Shown here: piece after piece, positions 1-7,508 of the stretch
Layout of the letters: each line of letters opens with the position of its first letter
Numbering within the stretch: the first letter of the stretch is position 1
NCBI GenBank assembly: GCA_016714935.1
Contig: JADKBU010000041.1
Coordinates: 1 to 23,178 of the forward strand
Length of the DNA: 23,178 nt
Direction: 5' to 3'
Source: Candidatus Accumulibacter propinquus
GTDB lineage: Bacteria; Pseudomonadota; Gammaproteobacteria; Burkholderiales; Rhodocyclaceae
Translations under genes and position numbers: made by a program
The notes under the pieces: generated by a model
Told to the model about the DNA's origin: nothing
What the model saw: the letters and a program-made list of their open reading frames with translations, nothing else
Databases searched by the model: none

Positions 1-241
1 GGATCACGCCACCACCGATCTGCAGCGACAACTCGCTCAGGTTCATCATCCGCAGGAAACCCTCGCCGACGAACATGAAGGTCAGCAGCAGCACGAAGGC
101 AATCAGCACCTCGCGCAGGATCACCCACGGTCGGCGTTCCGGGGCCACGTGCCGGAGCGCGTTGGCGAAGATCGGTATATTGCCGATCGGGTCGGTGATC
201 AGAATCAGCAGGATCGTCGCCGAAGCAAAGGTGTAGTTCAT
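1..241 (-). CDS. MarC/YhgN-family inner membrane protein, N-terminal part (runs off the window)
   Basis: The reverse strand from the ATG at 241 reads an open frame of 80 codons to the window edge, too short to be listed as a full gene. The peptide starts MNYTFASATILLILITDPIG, followed by N-I-P-I-F, then a second hydrophobic stretch (LIAFVLLLTFMFVGEGFL) and an S-x-x-I-G-G-G motif. The hydrophobic start with a D-P-(I/L)-G-N-x-P-(I/L)-F motif is typical of the MarC/UPF0056 family, closest in memory to E. coli YhgN. These are six-helix inner membrane proteins with no settled transport substrate. It is divergent from the LytS-type gene, so 242-476 must hold promoters for both. The C-terminal two thirds is outside the window. 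Confidence 0.85.
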   Translation of the reverse strand, partial: MNYTFASATILLILITDPIGNIPIFANALRHVAPERRPWVILREVLIAFVLLLTFMFVGEGFLRMMNLSELSLQIGGGVI

Positions 242-476
242 GGCCGCATGACTCCGCAAATGTCCCCGCTCCAGGCGGCCATGCGTGGGCATGCGTTGCT
301 CGAGTTGGGTGGGCCGGGTTTGCCAGTGACGCAAGAAGGGTTGCGTATCTGCGAAGAATAACAGGCCGGCCTGGGTTTGCCCAATCCGGCACCTCCTGCT
401 GCCGTCGGCAGGAAGGGCTGGCGTTGGCACGACAAGCTCGTAGAATCGAGGCCGCTGACTTAGGGATCTCCAGACC

Positions 477-2183
477 ATGTTCGAGGAAATCAATCACCTG
501 GCGCTGATCGGCGGGCTGATGCAACAGATGTGCGTGTATCTGGTGATTGCCTATCTCCTGAGCAAGACACCGCTGTTCGCGCCGCTGATGCAGGTTACCG
601 TCCGCTTGCCGGACAAACTGGTCTGCTATCTGGTTTTTTCCGGCTTCTGCATCATGGGCACCTATCTCGGTTTCCAGATCGAAGGCGCCATCGCCAATAC
701 CCGGGCCATCGGCGCGGTGCTCGGAGGCCTTCTCGGCGGACCCTTTGTCGGGCTCGCGGTCGGTCTGACCGGCGGCCTGCACCGCTACTCGCTCGGCGGC
801 TTCACGGCATCTGCCTGTGCTGTGTCGACGACGATCGAGGGGCTGATCGGTGGCTGCCTGCATCTCTATTTATTGCGGCGTCACCGCGCGGACCGCTTGC
901 TCAATCCGATGATCGCTCTCGGTACGACGCTCTGCGCCGAACTGATGCAGATGCTGATCATTCTGCTGATGGCTCGCCCCTTCGATCACGCGGCGCGCCT
1001 GGTTGCGCATATCATCCTGCCGATGACGCTGACCAACGCTTTTGGCGCGGCGCTGTTCATGCGCCTGATTCTCGACCGCCGCGCGACGCTGGAGAAGTAC
1101 TCGATTGCCTTCTCGGCCAAAGCGCTGCGCATTGCCGAACGTTCCATCGGGGTGCTGGTGCAGGGTTTCAACGAAAGCAACTGCAGCCGCCTGGCGAAGA
1201 TCATTCAGGAAGAAACGGGCGTCGGCGCGGTGGCAATCACCGATTGCGAGAAGCTGTTGGGTTTTGTCGGGGTGGGCGCGGATCACCACCTGCCGGGCAC
1301 GGCGATTGCCTCGCCGCACAGCTTGCGCGCGATCCAGCACAATGAAGTCGTTTATGCCGATGGCGCCAGCGTGCCCTACTGTTGCTCTCTGGCCCGGGAC
1401 TGCAAACTTGGCTCGTGCCTGGTCATCCCGTTGCGCGGTGAGGAGAATCAGGTGTTCGGAACGATCAAGCTGTATGAACCACGCACAAAATTCTTCTCCT
1501 CCCTGAATCGTACGCTTGGCGAGGGGATCGCCCGACTGCTCTCGAACCAGGTTCTGGCCGGGAAGGTCGAGGCGCAGAAGCGCCTGCTGGCGCAATCCGA
1601 AATCAAGCTGCTGCAGGCACAGATCAACCCGCACTTCCTGTTCAACGCGCTGAACACGCTGGCGGCGGTGATCCGGCGCGATCCGGAAGCCGCTCGACAA
1701 CTCGTGCAATACCTGTCCACATTTTTCCGCAAGAGTCTCAAGCGGGTCGGCAATGACGCCACGCTCAAGGACGAGATCGAGCACGTCGATGCCTATCTGC
1801 ACATTGAACTGGCGCGTTTCGCCGACCGTCTGAAGGTCGAATACGCCGTTCCCGACGATCTGCTGCAGTTGCGCCTGCCGGCTTTCTCGCTGCAGCCGAT
1901 TGTCGAGAACGCCATCAAGTACGGGATTTCGCAGATGCTCGAACCAGGCAGGGTCATCATCAGCGCTCGTCGTGAAGAAGCCCTGCTGTGCATTCTGATC
2001 GAAGACAGTGCCGGGCTCTACCAACCCCTGCCCAGTGGCGACGGCTTGGGAATGAACCTTGTTGACCGACGGATCAAGCTTCGCTACGGCGACGCCTACG
2101 GCATCGAGGTGAGCTGCGAACCCGATTGCTGGACGCGGGTGCGCATTCGCCTGCCCGTTGAAGAGGAGCTTGCCGCATGCTGA
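477..2183 (+). CDS. btsS: LytS-type sensor histidine kinase (BtsS-like, pyruvate sensing)
   Basis: A 568-residue membrane sensor kinase of about the length of E. coli BtsS/YehU. Residues 1 to about 205 form several hydrophobic helices of the 5TM-LYT type, with glycine-rich segments (GAVLGGLLGGPFVGLAVG). Residues about 220-350 form a GAF-like module containing Cys302, Cys303, Cys309 and Cys314. The kinase part has the LytS-type H-box QINPHFLFNALNTL with His386 and an N-box QPIVENAIKYG with Asn478. The ATG at 477 has an AGGGA site about ten bases upstream. The stop overlaps the start of the response regulator gene by 7 bases (ATGCTGA), so the two are translationally coupled. A CstA/BtsT transporter gene downstream points to the Bts pyruvate system. 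That assignment rests on context and family; LytS itself has other roles in Firmicutes. Confidence 0.9.
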   Translation: MFEEINHLALIGGLMQQMCVYLVIAYLLSKTPLFAPLMQVTVRLPDKLVCYLVFSGFCIMGTYLGFQIEGAIANTRAIGAVLGGLLGGPFVGLAVGLTGGLHRYSLGGFTASACAVSTTIEGLIGGCLHLYLLRRHRADRLLNPMIALGTTLCAELMQMLIILLMARPFDHAARLVAHIILPMTLTNAFGAALFMRLILDRRATLEKYSIAFSAKALRIAERSIGVLVQGFNESNCSRLAKIIQEETGVGAVAITDCEKLLGFVGVGADHHLPGTAIASPHSLRAIQHNEVVYADGASVPYCCSLARDCKLGSCLVIPLRGEENQVFGTIKLYEPRTKFFSSLNRTLGEGIARLLSNQVLAGKVEAQKRLLAQSEIKLLQAQINPHFLFNALNTLAAVIRRDPEAARQLVQYLSTFFRKSLKRVGNDATLKDEIEHVDAYLHIELARFADRLKVEYAVPDDLLQLRLPAFSLQPIVENAIKYGISQMLEPGRVIISARREEALLCILIEDSAGLYQPLPSGDGLGMNLVDRRIKLRYGDAYGIEVSCEPDCWTRVRIRLPVEEELAAC

Positions 2184-2893
2184 CCGCCCTGCTGATCGAC
2201 GACGAGGCGCCCTCGCGAGAAGAACTGAAAGCCCTGCTGGCCACCGCACGCGACATCGAGGTCGTCGGGGAATGCGCCAATGCCATCGAAGGCCTTGCCG
2301 CCATCCATCGTCTGCGTCCGGACGTGGTGTTCCTGGATATCCAGATGCCGCGCGTCAGCGGCCTGGAGATGGTCGGCATGATCGAGGCTTCGGCGCTGCC
2401 GCAGATCGTTTTTGTCACCGCTTTCGAAGCGCATGCCCTGCAGGCTTTCGAAGAGCATGCGGCCGACTATCTGCTCAAGCCGATCGACCCGCAACGCCTG
2501 GCCAGGACGCTCGACTGGCTGCGTTCGGGGGCGCGCCCCGCGTTGCGGGCTTTTCCGTTGGCGACGGGGATGCTGCGTCAGATCCCCTGCATGGGCCGCA
2601 ATCGCATCCTGCTGCTCGCAGTCGATGAAGTGGAGTTCGTGCACACCGACCTTGCCGGGGTGCAGGTGGTTGGCGTGCAGCGACAGGGGGTGACCGAACT
2701 GAGCCTGAAGATCCTCCAGGAGCGCACGCCGCTGATCCGTTGCCACCGCCAGTACCTGATCAATCCCGAGCGCATCGCCGAGATCGAGTTGCTTGAGAAC
2801 GGCGGTGCGGAAATCGTCACCGGCAGTGGCCGAAGGGTGCCGGTCAGTCGCCGGCATCTGCGCGAGATGAAGGATCGACTGCTGATTACCTGA
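2177..2893 (+). CDS. btsR: LytTR response regulator (BtsR-like)
   Basis: A 238-residue regulator, almost exactly the length of E. coli BtsR/YehT. The receiver domain (1-120) has the acidic pair Asp8/Asp9, phosphoacceptor Asp54 in FLDIQMP, a T-A-F segment and the conserved lysine in LLKPID. The C-terminal half (about 138-236) is a LytTR DNA-binding domain. It contains an F-V-H-T-D-L strand, a RCHRQYLINPERI segment and the ending RRVPVSRRHLREMKDRL. It starts inside the end of the kinase gene (overlap ATGCTGA), so the two are co-translated. LytTR regulators bind two direct repeats spaced about two helical turns apart. Such repeats are visible in the following intergenic region, so its likely target is the transporter gene starting at 3227. 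Confidence 0.92.
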   Translation: MLTALLIDDEAPSREELKALLATARDIEVVGECANAIEGLAAIHRLRPDVVFLDIQMPRVSGLEMVGMIEASALPQIVFVTAFEAHALQAFEEHAADYLLKPIDPQRLARTLDWLRSGARPALRAFPLATGMLRQIPCMGRNRILLLAVDEVEFVHTDLAGVQVVGVQRQGVTELSLKILQERTPLIRCHRQYLINPERIAEIELLENGGAEIVTGSGRRVPVSRRHLREMKDRLLIT

Positions 2894-3226
2894 GCAATTG
2901 CCGCCAGTCTTGGCGCGCAGAGAAGAGGGAAGTGAACCTTGACTGGCCTGTTCGGTCTGATTTCAATCAGTGCCGCTGACCGCGCACGGAACACCGCTCA
3001 GTCCCCGTGGCAACCGCTCGCCAGATAGCACGCACCGAGACGAAAAAGCCGACTAGATTTCGTGGCGCACCACTACCGGAGCGGTGATGTCATCACGCAT
3101 CTCCTGCAAGTGCCTGGTCGTTCGGCGGGTTCTCCGACCTGGACGGCCGGTTTTTCGAGACGGCCGCAACGACTTCGCGAGCAGCCGCGGCAGGCCGACA
3201 AAACACAACTCACTTGAGGAGTGGCC
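2894..3226. other. 333-base intergenic region between btsR and btsT
   Basis: No credible gene lies here. It holds the phased repeats described separately (2972-3041). A possible sigma70 promoter is TTGACT at 2939-2944, 17-base spacer, TTCAAT at 2962-2967; a second weak -10, TAGATT, is at 3054-3059. A 13-base near palindrome, GTGATGTCATCAC, is at 3084-3096. A self-complementary pair CGGCCG occurs at 3144-3149 and 3161-3166. The ribosome site GAGGAG is at 3216-3221. If transcription starts after the repeats, the transporter mRNA has a leader of more than 150 bases. No riboswitch family was recognised. Confidence 0.6.
2972..3041 (+). promoter_or_regulatory. Phased ACCGCTCA direct repeats, candidate LytTR (BtsR) binding sites
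   Basis: ACCGCTCA at 2993-3000 is repeated as ACCGCTCG at 3013-3020, start to start 20 bases. A weaker copy GCCGCTGA begins at 2972, 21 bases upstream, and a partial copy beginning ACCGAGAC lies at 3034, 21 bases downstream. Direct repeats spaced close to two helical turns are the normal LytTR operator form. As I recall it, the E. coli BtsR motif is very similar (ACC[GA]CT[CT]A repeated with a spacer of about 13 bases). The two central copies are clearly seen; the flanking ones may be chance. Confidence 0.65.
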
Positions 3227-5290
3227 GTGAATATCATTTCCAAACATGCCATCTGGTGGCTCTTGACGGTGGTCGGGGCATTTTCGCTCGGCACCGTGGC
3301 ACTATCGCGGGGCGAGACGATCAATGCCTTGTGGATCGTCACTGCGGCAATCTCGATCTATCTGGTGGCCTACCGCTACTACAGCCTGTACATCGCCGAC
3401 ACGGTCATGCAGCTCGACCCGACGCGCGCGACCCCGGCCGTCCGCCACAACGACGGCCTCGACTACGTTCCGACCAACAAGTACATCCTGTTCGGCCACC
3501 ACTTTGCCGCGATTGCCGGCGCCGGCCCGCTGGTCGGGCCGGTGCTCGCGGCGCAGATGGGTTACCTGCCGGGAACGCTGTGGATCATCGTCGGCGTCGT
3601 GCTGGCCGGTGCGGTACAGGATTTCATGGTGCTGTTTGTCTCGACGCGCCGTGACGGACGTTCGCTCGGCGACCTGATCAAGACCGAATTGGGCCTGGTG
3701 CCGGGGATCATTGCCCTCTTCGGGGCGTTCATGATCATGGTCATCATTCTCGCGGTCCTGGCATTGATCGTGGTCAAGGCGCTGGCCGACAGTCCGTGGG
3801 GAACCTTCACCGTCGCGGCGACGATCCCCATCGCGATGTTCATGGGCGTCTATAACCGCTTCATCCGCCCCGGACGGGTCGGTGAAATATCGCTCGTCGG
3901 CTTCGTGCTGTTGATCGCGGCGATTGTCGTTGGTGGTCAGGTCGCCGAGAGCGCGACCTGGGCACCGCTGTTCACCTTCAACCCCAAACAGCTGACCTGG
4001 ATGCTGATCGGTTACGGTTTCGTCGCCTCGGTGTTGCCGGTGTGGCTGCTGCTGGCACCGCGCGATTACCTGTCGACCTTTCTCAAGATCGGCACCATCG
4101 TCGGTCTGGCCCTGGCGATGGTCTTTGTCGCCCCGAACCTGCGCATGCCGGCGGTCACGCAGTTCATCGACGGTACCGGTCCGGCCTGGTCGGGCAGCCT
4201 GTTCCCGTTCATCTTCATCACCATTGCCTGCGGTGCGGTCTCGGGTTTTCATGCGCTGATCTCTTCGGGAACGACGCCCAAGCTGCTCGACAACGAGAAG
4301 AACGCGCGCATGATCGGCTATGGCGGCATGCTGATGGAGTCGTTCGTGGCAATCATGGCCATCGTCGCCGCTTCGGTCATCGATCCGGGTGTCTACTTCG
4401 CAATGAACAGCCCGCCGGCGATCATCGGCAAGACCGTCGAAGGCGCCGCCCAGGTCATCTCGCAGTGGGGTTTCGTGATTACCCCGGAGGTGCTGGTGCA
4501 GACCGCCAGGGATGTCGGCGAGAACAGCATCCTCTCGCGCGCCGGTGGGGCGCCAACGCTGGCCGTGGGCATGGCCCAGATCTTCTCGCAGGTCATCGGC
4601 GGGCAGACGATGATGGCTTTCTGGTATCACTTTGCGATCCTCTTCGAGGCACTGTTCATCCTCACCGCCTGCGATGCCGGAACGCGTGCCGGACGCTTCA
4701 TGCTGCAGGATCTGCTGGGAACCTTCGTGCCGTCGTTCAGGCAGACCAACTCCTGGCCGGCCAACCTGACGGCGACCGGCCTCTGCGTCGCTGCCTGGGG
4801 CTACATCCTCTATCAGGGCGTGGTCGATCCGCTCGGCGGCATCAACAGTCTGTGGCCGCTGTTCGGCATTTCCAACCAGATGCTTGCCGGTGTGGCGCTG
4901 ATGCTGTGCACGGTCGTGCTGTTCAAGATGAAACGCCATCAATACGCCTGGGTGACGATCGTACCGGCGTGCTGGCTGTTGATCTGCACGCTGACCGCGG
5001 GCTGGGAAAAGGTCTTCAACGCCAACCCCAAGATCGGTTTCCTGGCGCTGGCCAACAGGTTCCAGGCAGCCATCGACAAGGGAGAGGTCCTGGCTCCGGC
5101 CAAGAGCGTCGAACAGATGCAGCAGATCGTTTTCAACAACTATCTGGATGCCGTCCTGGCGATGTTCTTCATCTTCGTGGTGGTCAGCATCCTGTTCTAC
5201 ACCATCGTCGCCTGTGTGAAGGCCTGGCACGAGGGCAAGCCGACCAGTTGTGAACTGCCGTACGAAGCCATGCCGACGGCCAGGGCGTGA
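3227..5290 (+). CDS. btsT: CstA-family pyruvate/peptide transporter (BtsT-like)
   Basis: A carbon-starvation (CstA) family permease of 687 residues, close to E. coli CstA and BtsT/YjiY in length. It is hydrophobic throughout, with many membrane helices. The CstA signature region is GHHFAAIAGAGPLVGPVLAA followed by a QDF motif; a C-terminal CstA_5TM-like part (about 500-660) carries the SLWPLFGISNQ segment. Two GTG codons are possible at 3221 and 3227. I chose 3227 because GAGGAG (3216-3221) then sits five bases upstream, whereas for 3221 it would touch the start. The residues then match the family's short start (M-N-I-I-S-K-H). Its place after the btsSR pair and the phased repeats supports pyruvate-proton symport induced by BtsR. 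Peptide uptake, the other known CstA role, cannot be excluded. Confidence 0.92.
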   Translation: MNIISKHAIWWLLTVVGAFSLGTVALSRGETINALWIVTAAISIYLVAYRYYSLYIADTVMQLDPTRATPAVRHNDGLDYVPTNKYILFGHHFAAIAGAGPLVGPVLAAQMGYLPGTLWIIVGVVLAGAVQDFMVLFVSTRRDGRSLGDLIKTELGLVPGIIALFGAFMIMVIILAVLALIVVKALADSPWGTFTVAATIPIAMFMGVYNRFIRPGRVGEISLVGFVLLIAAIVVGGQVAESATWAPLFTFNPKQLTWMLIGYGFVASVLPVWLLLAPRDYLSTFLKIGTIVGLALAMVFVAPNLRMPAVTQFIDGTGPAWSGSLFPFIFITIACGAVSGFHALISSGTTPKLLDNEKNARMIGYGGMLMESFVAIMAIVAASVIDPGVYFAMNSPPAIIGKTVEGAAQVISQWGFVITPEVLVQTARDVGENSILSRAGGAPTLAVGMAQIFSQVIGGQTMMAFWYHFAILFEALFILTACDAGTRAGRFMLQDLLGTFVPSFRQTNSWPANLTATGLCVAAWGYILYQGVVDPLGGINSLWPLFGISNQMLAGVALMLCTVVLFKMKRHQYAWVTIVPACWLLICTLTAGWEKVFNANPKIGFLALANRFQAAIDKGEVLAPAKSVEQMQQIVFNNYLDAVLAMFFIFVVVSILFYTIVACVKAWHEGKPTSCELPYEAMPTARA

Positions 5291-5294
5291 TCCC

Positions 5295-5492
5295 TTGTTC
5301 AAGGATCTGACCCAGTTCGGCAAGTATCTCGGGCAGGCCGCCAGGCTGATGGTCGGCCTGCCCGACTACGACACCTACGTCGCCCACATGTGCGCTACGC
5401 ATCCCGAGTTGCCGGTGATGAACGAAGTCGAGTTTTTCCGCAACCGTCAGGAAGCACGTTACGGATCGGGACGTTCGGGCGGCTGCTGTTGA
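5295..5492 (+). CDS. yjiX: YbdD/YjiX-family small protein (DUF466), TTG start
   Basis: A 65-residue protein beginning at TTG 5295, four bases after the transporter stop, with AGGG about ten bases upstream. The sequence MFKDLTQFGKYLGQAARLMV, then G-L-P-D-Y-D-x-Y-x-x-H-M, F-F-x-x-R-Q-x-A-R-Y-G and a terminal Cys-Cys matches recalled E. coli YbdD (also 65 residues) almost position by position. An ATG upstream at 5250 would lie deep inside the transporter gene in another frame and add residues the family lacks, so the TTG start is preferred. YbdD and YjiX genes follow cstA and btsT respectively in E. coli. The product is thought to assist the CstA-type carrier, with the mechanism unsettled. The C-terminal CC is worth noting as a possible metal or thiol site. 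Confidence 0.9.
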   Translation: MFKDLTQFGKYLGQAARLMVGLPDYDTYVAHMCATHPELPVMNEVEFFRNRQEARYGSGRSGGCC

Positions 5493-5552
5493 CCGGCCAC
5501 CGGACCGGCCGGCGCGCAGCGAGGAAGGGCGCGTCGGTCAGGATGGCCCTTC
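5493..5552 (+). repeat. Two adjacent intercistronic hairpins between yjiX and the GTPase gene
   Basis: Right after the yjiX stop, CCGGCC (5493-5498) pairs with GGCCGG (5507-5512) across an 8-base loop. Next, GAAGGGC (5524-5530) pairs perfectly with GCCCTTC (5546-5552) across a 15-base loop. Neither is followed by a T run, so a classic terminator is unlikely. They could stabilise the upstream message or reduce read-through into the GTPase gene. Confidence 0.4.
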
Positions 5553-5571
5553 TTCGCCCTGTGGAACGTTC

Positions 5572-6627
5572 ATGACCCCGACAGCCGGCGCACCGCTCCC
5601 CGTTACCCTGCTTTCCGGCTTCCTTGGTGCCGGCAAGACCACCGTGCTCAACCAACTGCTCAATCACGCCGACGGTCTGCGTTTCGCCGTCGTCGAAAAC
5701 GAATTCGGTGCGGTCAACATCGATAGTCAGCTCATTTCGCGCAACAGTGGCGGCATCATCGAGTTGAGCAACGGCTGCGTCTGCTGCACGGTCAATGCCG
5801 ATCTGGTGCGTGCGTTGCAGGATCTCGCCGCTCGACGCGCGGCCGGCGAACTGACGTTCGACTGGATCATCATCGAAACCACCGGCCTGGCCGATCCCGG
5901 TGCCGTGGCCCAGACCTTCTTTGCCGCGCCTGAGCTGCGAACCGGTTTCATGCTCGACGGCATCGTCGTTGTCGTCGACGCCCTGCACGCGCAACAGCAA
6001 CTCGATGAACACCGCGTCGTGCAGCGTCAGGTGGGTTTCGCGGACCGCTTGCTGCTGGCCAAATGCGATCTCGTCGATGCCGAAGCGATCGTCGATCTGT
6101 CCGCACGCCTCGGCCGCATCAATCCGCGCGCGTCGCAGCAGTCGCTGGTGCGCGGGCGCGCCGCTCCCGGATCTTTACTGGGCATCGGCGGCTTCAACCT
6201 CGATGCCACGCTGCTGGCGCCCGACGCGCCACCCATTGCCCGCTTCCTGCCACTGCCGGGCGCGACCGGCGCTACGCGCTGGTCGCGCCGGCCGGCGGCC
6301 CACCACGACGAAATCACTGCGTTCGTGCTTGACGCCGGGGAGGTGGATCTCGATCGCGTCGGTGCCTTCGTGCAATCGCTGATCGACGAGTCGACGGAAT
6401 TCAAGAAACTCGGCATGGAACTGCTGCGCTACAAAGGCATCCTGGCGATCGCCGACGACGACCGGAAACTGATCTTCCAGGGTGTCCAGCGCGTCGTCGG
6501 CTTCGATTACGGCGACCTTTGGGAGCCGCAGGAGGAACGCCGTTCAAGAATTGTCCTGATTGGCAAAAATCTCCCCGAAATGCCGCTGCGCGAAGCCTTT
6601 CTGAACTGCCTGCAAGCTTCTTTGTGA
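5572..6627 (+). CDS. yjiA: CobW/COG0523-family GTPase (YjiA-like metallochaperone)
   Basis: A 351-residue G3E-family GTPase. The Walker A motif GFLGAGKTT is at residues 16-24. The family's metal-binding Cys-x-Cys-Cys is Cys69, Cys71, Cys72 in SNGCVCCTV. A Walker B/switch region ETTGLADP follows, and a CobW C-terminal domain starts around residue 240. The guanine-recognition motif reads A-K-C-D instead of N-K-x-D; E. coli YjiA, as recalled, also lacks the Asn. The order transporter, YjiX, YjiA is the same as the E. coli yjiY-yjiX-yjiA cluster, so function in the pyruvate transport locus is likely though unexplained. General COG0523 roles are metal insertion or zinc allocation. The start ATG at 5572 has only a weak upstream site. 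Confidence 0.88.
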   Translation: MTPTAGAPLPVTLLSGFLGAGKTTVLNQLLNHADGLRFAVVENEFGAVNIDSQLISRNSGGIIELSNGCVCCTVNADLVRALQDLAARRAAGELTFDWIIIETTGLADPGAVAQTFFAAPELRTGFMLDGIVVVVDALHAQQQLDEHRVVQRQVGFADRLLLAKCDLVDAEAIVDLSARLGRINPRASQQSLVRGRAAPGSLLGIGGFNLDATLLAPDAPPIARFLPLPGATGATRWSRRPAAHHDEITAFVLDAGEVDLDRVGAFVQSLIDESTEFKKLGMELLRYKGILAIADDDRKLIFQGVQRVVGFDYGDLWEPQEERRSRIVLIGKNLPEMPLREAFLNCLQASL

Positions 6628-6695
6628 TGGTTTCGTGACGGTTGGCACGAGATGATGGTAAATTAGTTCATGCTTATACATTGTCGGAGGTCCAC

Positions 6696-7277
6696 ATGAA
6701 GGTTTTCGCAGCAGTCATGGTTTCCCTGTCGCTTGCTTCCGCCGTTCAGCTGACGTGGGCGCAGGAGGAAGCGGCCTTGCTTGCCGACACGCGCAAGACC
6801 GCGCTGCCGGTGCTGCCCAAGGTTGTCCAGGCGATGCAGACTGCAGTCAGCGAACAAGGTCCGGTCGGTGCCATTTCCGTCTGCAAGGAGAAGGCGCCAC
6901 AACTGCTGCAGGACATGCGTCGGCAGACGGGCTGGAATATTCGCCGCGTCAGCCTGAAGACACGCAATCCAGCGACCGGCACGCCCGATGCTTGGGAAAC
7001 GCGCCAACTCGCTGGCTTCAACATTCAGGTCGCCAATGGCGCCAAGCCCGAGCAGCTCGAGGTTGGCGAGGTGGTCACCGCCCCTGATGGCAAGCGTAGC
7101 TATCGCTACATGAAAGCCTTGCCGGTAGTCGAGGTCTGCCTGAGCTGCCACGGTGCCGTAGATTCGCTGTCGGCTGATCTCAAGACTGCCCTGGCCAGAG
7201 ACTACCCGCATGATCGTGCAACGGGTTATGCCACCGGGCAGGTACGCGGCGCGTTGTCGGTCATTCGGCCACTTTGA
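6696..7277 (+). CDS. Periplasmic c-type heme protein, DUF3365/Tll0287-like
   Basis: A 193-residue secreted protein starting at ATG 6696, with a strong ribosome site CGGAGGT at 6685-6691. An earlier in-frame ATG at 6642 lacks such a site. Residues 1-22 form a Sec signal peptide (K2, hydrophobic core, cleavage after T-W-A). One heme-attachment motif Cys148-Leu-Ser-Cys-His152 lies near the C-terminus, preceded by a Y-R-Y-M-K-A-L-P strand. One CxxCH at the end of an alpha/beta fold with a RRVSLKTRNP segment is the pattern of DUF3365 (Tll0287-like) domains, usually redox or gas sensors attached to signalling proteins. Here the domain stands alone with no membrane helix after the signal peptide. 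The next gene is a PP2C phosphatase, 231 bases downstream on the same strand. Confidence 0.85.
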   Translation: MKVFAAVMVSLSLASAVQLTWAQEEAALLADTRKTALPVLPKVVQAMQTAVSEQGPVGAISVCKEKAPQLLQDMRRQTGWNIRRVSLKTRNPATGTPDAWETRQLAGFNIQVANGAKPEQLEVGEVVTAPDGKRSYRYMKALPVVEVCLSCHGAVDSLSADLKTALARDYPHDRATGYATGQVRGALSVIRPL

Positions 7278-7508
7278 GCTGGTTTGCGCCGGATTGAGAC
7301 GCAAGCGCTTCGCGCATACACCCCTTCGACGAGCGCAGACTGGCACAATGGCAACTGCATCCGAAAGAGCAGTTGCAACGGCGACATCTGGCGCGGGGAT
7401 GCTCGAACAGGGGCAGGGAATATGGGCAAGTGGAGTGCGCGCGTGGCGCGTGCGGTGGCGGGCCTCAGGCTTGGCAAATCTGGTCGCGAACGCGCCGGAG
7501 GGAGGTCG

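Noticed and set aside
424..437. TTGGCACG followed by GC, looking like a sigma54 promoter before btsS
   Set aside because: The GG to GC distance is 8 bases instead of the required 10, and the -12 half lacks TTGC.
870..2249. Long minus-strand open frame opposite btsS
   Set aside because: Antisense shadow of a well-supported kinase gene; composition and lack of motifs show it is a GC-rich artefact.
3302..5323. Minus-strand open frame of more than 670 codons opposite btsT
   Set aside because: Shadow frame rich in Arg, Asp, His and Gln with no domain; the plus strand encodes a clear CstA-family permease.
6642..6658. Second TTGGCACG, sigma54-like, before the secreted heme protein
   Set aside because: No GC dinucleotide at the -12 position with the correct spacing; only the -24 half matches.
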